Below are positions 56,101 to 64,000 of a DNA stretch of 64,000 nucleotides, piece by piece. Below the pieces are notes generated by a model, which had not been told where the DNA came from, made no database searches, and saw nothing but the letters and a program-made list of their open reading frames with translations. The position numbers were made by a program, and so were the translations under genes. The DNA is from Haplosporangium gracile (lineage: Eukaryota; Mortierellomycota; Mortierellomycetes; Mortierellales; Mortierellaceae), in NCBI GenBank assembly GCA_015499985.1, contig JAAAUF010000081.1, forward strand, positions 1-64,000. The letters run 5' to 3'. Each line of letters opens with the position of its first letter. Positions within the stretch are counted from its first letter, which is position 1.

Positions 56101-59100
56101 GTGTTGAACACAATGTAAAAGATAAAGAAGGTCGATCCTGAAGGCAGGTTGTTGGCGAGAAGACCGAAAATGTTTGTTGGTTCCCGGATCAAGGAGAGGA
56201 TTGACTTTAAGATGACGGTTCCGATAACGAACACAAACAGGACGTTGAAAATAAGGAAGTGGTAGTACCGCCGGAAAACATTTCCTTCTAGAGTCGAGTG
56301 TGACACTGGCAGTTCCTGCTTGGATATTTCTATTTTAAAGTAAATGAAAACACTACAAATTAGATGTTGCGTTGAAGCTGGGATCAAGTTTTAAGATTGT
56401 CTAGAATGACAAAGGAACTTACCGAGGATGATGACAGGGGCAAGAGCCAAAAAGATGGTAACAAAGACGATAGGCAGGACGTTTTGGATGAGTGACTGAA
56501 TCAAGGGTGATGAATCGAAAATGGGCTTTAAGAACTTGAACGTTTCCGAGAGTTGCTTCAGCGATGTCAACAGCAAGAACGAAGACGTAGGGAAGATCCA
56601 GAACACAATAATGGTCCTATGCAGTTTCAATCGTCGACAGGAAAACAGCTTGAGTATAAATCTTAATGATCGACAGTAGTTAACATCATTCACAAGGCAA
56701 AGGAGACTTACCAGATGCTGAGGTTGACAACGATGGAGCGGGTAAAGCGATTACGAAAACTGGCGGTGAGGTTACTCCAGAGAACATCTCGGGGCTCCAT
56801 TGCCAGGCGGACACTTAGACCCTGTGGTCGAGAATCAATCTTGGCTTGAGCGCAGAGCTGCGCTGATAGATGGTGTTTGAAGGTGACGAATCCATACGAG
56901 GTCGACTTGTAGCGAAGTGATCCATCCCGCAGTTCGCCAACTTTACGATCCAGTTTGTTGTACTTTTTGACCAAATGATCGATCGCCTTCACCTTCTCGC
57001 CTCCCTTGAATCGGTTGGCGGGTCGTGTAGGTTGAAACTTGTCAAAAGAGTTGCGGTCGAGACTAGCAAGGGCGTTCCAAATGGTGAAGGATGGTGGGCT
57101 CAAGGAGAGGGTCGATCCCATCTGCTGTCCGTTATTATCAGCAGTCTCCTGTTGACTTCCGTCGACATAGATGTCAATAATGTCTGAGTGATGGGAAAGT
57201 GCCGAAAGAGGGATGTTGAGTTGAAGTTGTGGGGGTGGCTCAATGGCAACACGTTTGTGGGCAAAGATAGATTTCCGCAGCTTGTGGAAGCGCTTCTTGT
57301 CCTTGAACATGTCCTGGACCATTTTTTCCAGTGCAGTGAGATCTATACTGCTCTGACCGCTAGTCGAGTCCCGCTTGGAAGGTGTTTCGAGGAGTGGTCG
57401 TTCTGTGGTCGAGATGAGAGGCGAGTTGATGTGGAATTTGTGCTTTTTGATACTGTCGAGGACGTCGCGGGCGAGATCAATATGAGCCTTCTCGAGCATG
57501 TTAAGGGTGCTTTCTCTCCTGTCAATCTTTTGGGAGAGACGACCACAATGCTGAACAACGGTGGCTGATTCAACGGGGCCCATCTTGAGGGACTCAAAGT
57601 ACTGTGTAAGGGCCGCGTCGGAGCGAAGGTTAGAAGGTAGCCGGCTGATGAAGATGGAACGTTCGGCGATTTCCCCCTGTCGAATGCGCTGGAGGGTGTA
57701 TTCCCGCCGAAGATCCATCCACTGCCAGTAGTTTTTGAAAAGGAGGAACATCCAGCTGATGGAAACGAGATAGGTGAGAAAGACGTGGGCCCATAGGACA
57801 TTGGAGTCATCGGGGACGTTAAGAATGGCGAAGCGAGGGACTTCCTTCTCTGTTTCTGAGGCGGTGTAGTGTATTGGAAGGAGGATGATGCCGACGATGA
57901 TGCCGTTGAAGATGGCGAACTGGAGACACATCTTGAGGAAGCGGAGGAACATGACAGCGTCGAGGCCAATGTTGTTGATGTAGAACTCTTCGGGGATCCG
58001 TATTGTGGGTATGATCCAGCCGAGAAACTTTAGCGACATTGGTGGCGACGGATTGCTGCGTTTTGATGCATGCATGCAGGTATGTTATTTTTGGATTAGG
58101 TGTTGAATATATACATAAACAGGTTTACGGGGTGGGATGAGGTGAGGTAGAAAGAAAAAATGCAGTGGATGAGGATATGTTTGAGATAGGAAGGGTTTGG
58201 ATTAGAGAGCATTGGGATAACGTAGAGGCATTAGAGAGAGATAGCAAAGAATAGAATATAATTCGCAGAGGAAGCATAGAAAGTATAGAGAGGGCTGGTT
58301 AGGTGGTATGTTCAATCATGTACTATGAATGGTTTGTACTGTTGTCTTTCCATATCACATCACATATTAGGTGGTTAGAAGTGTCCAGGCACTTTTCATC
58401 GAAAAAGGGCCCCTCTCTCACTCTTTCCTGTTTCCCTCATATGATAATGATGATTATGATGTATTATTCCTTGGGAAGAAATAAAAAAATGTAAACGGAG
58501 ATTCATTCGTTGTGTTGTGTGTGTTTGTGTATATTTTTGTCAATTGCGACCATGCGCACGACCGACAAAATAAGAAGTATTTAAAGGGGGAATGGAGTAA
58601 GCAAGCAGTGCGGACAACAAGACAGAGAAAAGGAGGGAGGAGTGAGTGTAGGGGGAAGGGGAAGAGGAGTTGTGTGTGTGACTGACTGAGTGGAGTGAGT
58701 AAGGAGTTAGAGTGGGAAGTGAGTTGATGGACCTGTCCACTACCCAGGGCCAATGGAATCGATCCCTTGTCGCACAAATCATAGAAAAGGGAAAAAGAAA
58801 GACACCCACTCCAAAAGAAAGCATAAACGAAAGAAAGTCAAGGGTCCACTCCTATTCATTTTTACTTATTGCACACACACTCTCTCTTTCTTAGAAACGA
58901 CAGAGAAAGAATGAAAGAGAGAGAAAGAAAAACTTACACTTTCAGCCGAGTGCGGGGAGAATAGAGGTACTGAAGTGTCTTTTTGCGCCTGTTCCACTCA
59001 AAAATGCCTACACAGACCACAGAGACACCGACCGACAAACCGATCTGGGCAACCAGGCCGTTGAAGGTCGGGACCACGTAACGATCGTTAATGTTCGACA

Positions 59101-59101
59101 T
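53154..59101 (-). CDS. CSC1/TMEM63-type osmosensitive cation channel (DUF221), long C-tail
   Basis: Predicted calcium-permeable, osmotically or mechanically gated channel of the OSCA/TMEM63/CSC1 family. Exons: 59101-58938, 58055-56712, 56616-56423, 56329-53154, in phase, giving 1625 aa. The N-terminal helix (GLVAQIGLSVGVSVVCVGIF) ends in YSPRTRLK, as in the family. Next: GWIIPTIRIPEEFY, two more helices, and the cytosolic domain (about 165-440: RSIFISRLPSNLR, SYGFVTFKHHLSAQ). The pore region (about 475-800) includes EPRDVLWSNL, PTSSFLLLTS and the Tyr-rich YYYYYPQSILAL. A PHM7-type segment (YVHPALLKPLNRKLWLPKN) lies near 1065. The remaining tail is Ser/Pro-rich, with an acidic run of 14 Asp near 1570. 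Intron 1 is 882 nt, against about 90-110 for the others. Confidence 0.9.
53355..53422 (-). repeat. (GAT)n run coding for polyaspartate
   Basis: Triplet run in the last part of the CSC1-like gene, encoding an uninterrupted acidic stretch. Triplet units preserve the frame. Confidence 0.85.
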
Positions 59102-59269
59102 CCTTTGTCCTGTCCTGTCCTGTCCTTGCTCTACTCTCTCGTTGTCGATTAGTTGATTTAGTTGTTCTTGTTGAGTGATGAAAGTGAGTTGGTTGGATGT
59201 GAATGGAAGAGAGTGTTGATCAGGAAGGCTAAGGATGAGAGATGATGTTGGCAATAGTAATGATAATAA

Positions 59270-59620
59270 TAATAACAGAGGTGAGGGAGAAGAAGTGAGA
59301 ATGGGGGAAGGATGAGGGATGAGAGGAAGAAAGGAAGAGAGGAAAGGGAGAGGAGGGAGAAGAGAGCGATAGGAAAGAGAGAAAAGAGAGCGAGAGCGAG
59401 AGAAGTAGAGGATGAGAGAGGTGATATGAGGAAGGATAGAGAGCGAAGACGAACAAAAGGACGAGAAAAAAGACCGAGGGTGAGGAGGGGTGAAAGGAGT
59501 GGGTGGGGAGTGAGGTCGAAAAAAACCCTCAACAAAAATGAAGAGAGAGTGTAAAGGAGAATGAAAGAGATAGAAGGAAAAGACGAGTTCAAAGGGATAA
59601 AAAGATAATGAAAGGAAGGA
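59270..59620. repeat. Polypurine/polypyrimidine tract
   Basis: About 350 bp of near-continuous purines on the plus strand (gag/aga/gga units) just upstream of the CSC1-like start. Confidence 0.75.
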
Positions 59621-60922
59621 AAAGTAGTTATCTGTTTCCTATCTGTGGCTGATGGTGGGTTCATCATGGGCTTATTGCTTGGTTGCTTAGTCCCAAAAAA
59701 AAAAAAGAAAAGATGCAAACAAAGGGCATGATGCTTCTTTTGTTTTTCTGCTTGCCAGCTTGCTATGTATAATGTATTGCATTTGAAATAAAACAGCAAC
59801 AATGCATAGCATGCATCCACTCTGGATGTCTTTGCAGCACTGGCCTGTATTTTTTTATATATAGCTATTTAGCTGTCTGAATATCCTTCTTCTCTCGCCT
59901 CTAAACAATGGTGGCAACAACGTATGTTTTAGTTGACTTATTTTTTCTAGAGGATGAACTGCAAGTAACACCTGATGATCATTACCCAGGAGACCACTCT
60001 CCTCACAAACCCTGGTAACTTGCATGGTGCGCACGTCTTCACTCGTTTCCAAGTAAATTACTCCTATATAGCCCATTCCTGTTTGCTCCCTCGTCAAACT
60101 CACTCGCCTAGGTCATCGTCTCATCTTCTAACTAACCTTTTGTACACAAGCCCTAAACTCTGCGAAAAGACAAAAATTGCGATAAATGCTGTCACCCACA
60201 ATTGTACACCCGCACCACTTTTTCTTTTTATGACTTACGCTGCCCTGCGCAACATGCAGGCTTGACCTCTTCATATTTCCGCCACAAAACAGCCAGCCCC
60301 TTAGTATGCGAAAAACATGAGGTCACTCCAAACATTGTCCATTGTAGCATCAAATTGGCATAACACAACAAACAAGAAACACAAACATGCCAGAGCCCAC
60401 GTCCACAATCCGGAAAATCGCACCTCCGGAAGACACAGCGAGAAAATCGTACTACATCCAGTGGGGCCTACTGTTTTATCGTAACTAGAGAATTGATCGT
60501 AACTCTAGTTGACTCAGTTCTCTCAACAAACAAATATCGGGGACCAGGGACCCTTCTTTCTCATTGGTTTTTGTTCGTTACCCTTTTCACTTGTCGATTA
60601 TGAGCGAAAAAGGAAGAGTCCGTCTCGAAAAAGACTCCGTTGATGTTTTTTGTGAATTGTCACCTCCTTCTTTGACACACATAACTCAAGGAGAGGGAAG
60701 ATGAGAGACACTAGAGAAAGACGCCAGATGAGGACGAAATGGTGTGGGGGTTGGTTGCACATATGAGAACCAGAAACGGACATAAAAACACATGGACTAA
60801 CAGTCACTGAATTTCAAGGAGAAAGAAATCAAAAAAGGATTGAGGAGTCAAAGAACAAGGACAGACGAGGACAAGAAGTAATCCAGGAGACACTTGGCCG
60901 ATGTTACCTTGGCTTAGCCTCT

Positions 60923-60975
60923 GCGCTCCTAGGCTGATCTTCTAGGCTGACTTCCCAGGCTGCTCTCCTAGGCCT
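60923..60975 (+). repeat. Short imperfect repeats of ctaggctg type
   Basis: About four imperfect copies of a 12-14 bp unit around ctcctaggctg. Confidence 0.6.
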
Positions 60976-61404
60976 TTTGATTCTTGGCAAAGCGTAAAGC
61001 CAACCAGCTCCCTCCTTCCTTGAATAGCTAGAAGAGAAGGGGAAAAGCTAATGGCCATTTATTTCCTATTGGCCGTGTGACATTGACCAGATATCAGTCG
61101 TATTTGGTAGGATGGGTGTCACAAGAGAACTACCATTTTGGACGTGGGTACTTCCCGATGGACACAAAAAAAAGTATAGAGCAAGGGATCTTACAGAAGG
61201 AGTGAAAAGACATTCTCCTAACCCCATCGTAGGATTATGGCTCAGGGCCAGAGATCATCATCACCCCTTCTTCTCTCTACACCTACGCCTGCCTCCTTGT
61301 TACAGGAACTTAGAGCAAAATGATATTATTTCTTTGTATGCCTATGGATATGTTCGTCGCCTCCCCATGTACCCGACGTTAAAAACAACCTCCTCTATAG
61401 TTGT

Positions 61405-64000
61405 CTAGTTGACAAACAGGAATCGCAGATCTTCAGGTGTCAGTCGAGCCAATGCTCCTGGATCCTTACCTAACAGAAGCAACAGAATGAGAATAGACCG
61501 TTGCATTAATACAGAGTACCATTTGAGAGCACACTTCAGATCACAAAAAGAAAAAAATATGCGCAATGATCATAGAATTGCAGCTCAGCAAAATACAAAA
61601 AGAAGAAAAAAGAAAAAATACAAAGGCATGGAGGAACCTTCGGAGATTATTGGACAAACTGACGAAACGACAAAAGACTTACCGATGGTACTGTCAACCA
61701 TGGCTTGCTTCTTCTCCTGGAGCTGTAAGATTCTGCTCTCAATCGAGTTCTCAATAATCAGACGTGTAATCACAATCGGTCGGTACTGACCAATACGATG
61801 AATACGATCCATCGCCTGCAGCTCTATTTTTTTCATTGAACAACAATCATTCGAACAGGTCAGTCATGTTCTTCCACAGCCATGCACGTGTATAATCCAC
61901 TTGCACTCAAAAAAATATAGAGGAAAACGAACCTGCGGCGGGATTCCACCAAGGATCACAGATAAAGACGCGACTGGCGGCAGTTAAGTTCAACGCAACA
62001 CCGCCTGCCTTCAGCGAGATCAAAAACACAGTAACCGTCGGGTCATTCGAGAACTTTTTGATCGACGCATCGCGCTGGAAAGGCGTCATATGTCCATCCA
62101 ACTTGACACACTATTAATATCATGGAAACAAAGCCCGTACAACAAAGGAGTGAGAAAGAGCAATAAAACGTATTGTGTTAAGTTTCATGCAATATAGCAT
62201 TGGTTGTCACCTTTCCTCATGCATTTCATTCCTGTCAGCGGGATGTTACCTTGAAGCCAGCCTTCTCAAGGCGCCACTTAATCAAATCCAAAAATGTAAC
62301 AAACTGCGAAAAGCAAATACTCCTAAAAACGGCATTCGTTGAAGAGGAAGCAAAGGGAGAATCAGTACATACGATACGAACACGTAAAAAGGAAGTATAC
62401 AAGCAGGCAACAAAAGAAAAACGTACTTGGTGGAGCGGTCCTCACGCTGGAGCTTGTAGAGATGCTCAACAAGAGCTTCGATCTTGGTAGAACTGCGCCA
62501 AGTGTCCATGTTAATGCGGTTTACGATCGAGGTACGAGCAAACGTCTTGTGACGAATCTCCTCATCGGCCTCAGTCTCGTCCTTCACATACGTCGGTTGC
62601 TCAAGGTCAATCGACAACGGAATGTGACAGACAGGGCACTCTGGAGCCTCAATCGATGAAGACGTGATGTATTGGTCTGCGTCCTCACGACAGAATAAGT
62701 GGTGACACTTACTGACAATCGGGTCCTCAGCCTATTGTTAAGATACAAAAGAGCAAGTGCGAGTTGTTAGGAATGTTTAAAGCAGGGAACGTACATCGTC
62801 TTATCATTATGTTCGCAAGAGAATAGGCACCTCCTCTTGGCAGATGGAGCAGACGAGGGTCTCCGGGAGGCCGATCTGACCAGGCTTGACTTTCTTAAGG
62901 ACTAGATCTGGGTGATCGACCATCTGTCTCATCTTGGTCAGCAACTCGAAAATGTTGGCATAGTTGTTGAGAACTGTGCCTTGCTCCACATAGGTAGTGA
63001 ACTTGCGCTTGGTATCACTAAAAAGTGACTCGTACAAGTCCTCTTCCTCTTCGTTGAAGAGATAGCGACTGACGGTCATCTTGCGGGGTGGCAAGCCCAA
63101 GTCGTCAGCTCTTTCGACCTTAGTTCTTCTCAACATGATGCGGTCCAGGAGCTTTCGCAGCTTGTGGAATGCCTTTTCACCGGCACCTTGACTGCCAAAG
63201 TGCTGGATGGGCTTTAAAATCTCGTTGTTCCACCAGCAAGAGTGGCTATGGGGTACACAGACCGAACATTGGTTAGTCTTTGTCGTCAGCTGCAACAATA
63301 CTTGAGGACAAGTAAATGCAACGCGCAGCGTAAAACTTACTCCATGGGTCTGTGGCCACAGTCATCACAGTTTTTCATATTGCTATACTTCCAGTGCAAC
63401 GACTTGCATGGGCACTTCCTGCAGTAGTAATACCTACATGATTATGGAAACAGAAATAATGTCAGGAGACAATTATCGCATAGACGCAGTCTTTGATATG
63501 AACAAACACGAGCGCTACCTTACCCAAAAGGATCCGCTTGCATGAACCGAATGAGAGAGTAGAGTTCTCCAACGCGATTTTGCATGGGTGTGCCAGACAG
63601 CGACCACTTCCTATCAGACTGCAACGCAAACTAAACACAAAAAAATCAATTTGTCAGGTTACTTTTGCTACAAACCAATCATAGCACAAGAACACAAAGC
63701 GAAACAATAATCAAGAGGATACTTACAGCAGATCGAGCAGTGTTGCACGAACGCTCTTTGATGTTGTGAGCCTCATCGAGGACGATGCGGTGCCACCTGA
63801 TGCGGTGCAGCAACGAATCCTCCTTCACAGTAACATCCTTTTTCCTCACACCATACTTTTGCTTTCGGAAACCAGCCTCAATAATCGAGTCTTTAATAGA
63901 CGAAAGAAACAAACAATCACATTAATACACGATCTTAATATGTGATCACACGAAGAAAGATAGTACCTCAAAATTGCAAGCAGACGAAGAGACTTACAAG
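61405..64000 (-). CDS. RAD16: DNA repair helicase RAD16, C-terminal part (partial at window end)
   Basis: SNF2-family ATPase with an inserted RING finger; with RAD7 it works in global-genome nucleotide excision repair. Exons in the window: 64000-63998 (edge), 63890-63727, 63630-63524, 63433-63341, 63245-62831, 62731-62427, 62322-62250, 62110-61933, 61823-61683, 61469-61405, all in phase, giving the last 513 residues. Seen: [10 protein letters not shown] (DEAH box), [20 protein letters not shown] (motif III), [12 protein letters not shown], and the RING (CSICQEE, then CHHLFCRED and [15 protein letters not shown]). Helicase C follows: [44 protein letters not shown]. It ends [12 protein letters not shown], as in RAD16. 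The start lies beyond 64000. Confidence 0.93.

Larger units (their letters stand above)
59102..61404. other. Gene-free stretch, 2.3 kb, with a purine tract
   Basis: From 59270 to 59620 the plus strand is almost entirely G/A (the leader and promoter side of the CSC1-like gene, pyrimidine on its coding strand). A cluster of imperfect repeats lies at 60923-60975. Otherwise short open frames only; no RNA gene recognised. The end adjoins the 3' side of RAD16. Confidence 0.5.

Noticed and set aside
1..64000. tRNA, rRNA or snRNA genes
   Set aside because: Reading for typical tRNA B-box and 5S/U6 core sequences found none I could defend; a covariance-model scan (tRNAscan-SE, Infernal) would settle it.

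Overview
This is nuclear DNA from a filamentous fungus. Genes carry short spliceosomal introns (about 80-140 bp, GT-AG, often GTAAGT donors), the leaders in front of start codons are pyrimidine-rich, and AATAAA signals follow several stops. The gene content and a large F-box/LRR expansion point to an early-diverging lineage of Mortierella/Linnemannia type. That placement is an inference; no marker gene in the window fixes it.

Layout. 0.3-11.1 kb: two decayed FAD-dependent monooxygenase copies alternate with two copies of an ATG22-like vacuolar transporter. ATG22 copy 1 is intact; copy 2 is identical in structure but has a 2-bp deletion. 12.0-13.9 kb: decayed F-box/LRR gene containing a 10-N gap. 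14.5-16.0 kb: beta subunit of geranylgeranyltransferase I. 16.6-22.8 kb: head-to-tail array of three F-box/LRR genes, the third broken. 23.3-31.2 kb: a complete six-exon FAB1/PIKfyve PI3P 5-kinase. 31.6-33.3 kb: F-box gene whose only visible damage is two in-frame stops. 33.5-35.9 kb: intact 797-aa F-box gene. 36.9-37.3 kb: thioredoxin-type ArsC arsenate reductase, followed by a 51-bp degenerate copy of its own 3' end. 38.0-40.1 kb: intact F-box gene, tail-to-tail (44 bp apart) with a complete nine-exon MLH3 gene (40.1-43.8 kb). 45.5-48.0 kb: decayed F-box gene. 48.6-50.4 kb: single-pass membrane protein of unknown function. 51.4-51.7 kb: possible transposase remnant. 52.0-52.8 kb: LRR fragment with one in-frame stop. 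53.2-59.1 kb: CSC1/TMEM63-type channel with a 0.9-kb first intron and a long disordered tail. 61.4-64.0 kb: C-terminal part of RAD16, running off the window.

The main pattern is a fast-turnover F-box/LRR family (nine loci: four intact, five damaged) scattered between conserved single-copy housekeeping genes. All nine share traces of one C-terminal module, so they are one family at different stages of birth and death. The conserved genes serve separate processes: vacuole and membrane lipid signalling (FAB1, ATG22, CSC1), DNA repair (MLH3, RAD16), prenylation and arsenate detoxification. Nothing indicates that they act as a single pathway.
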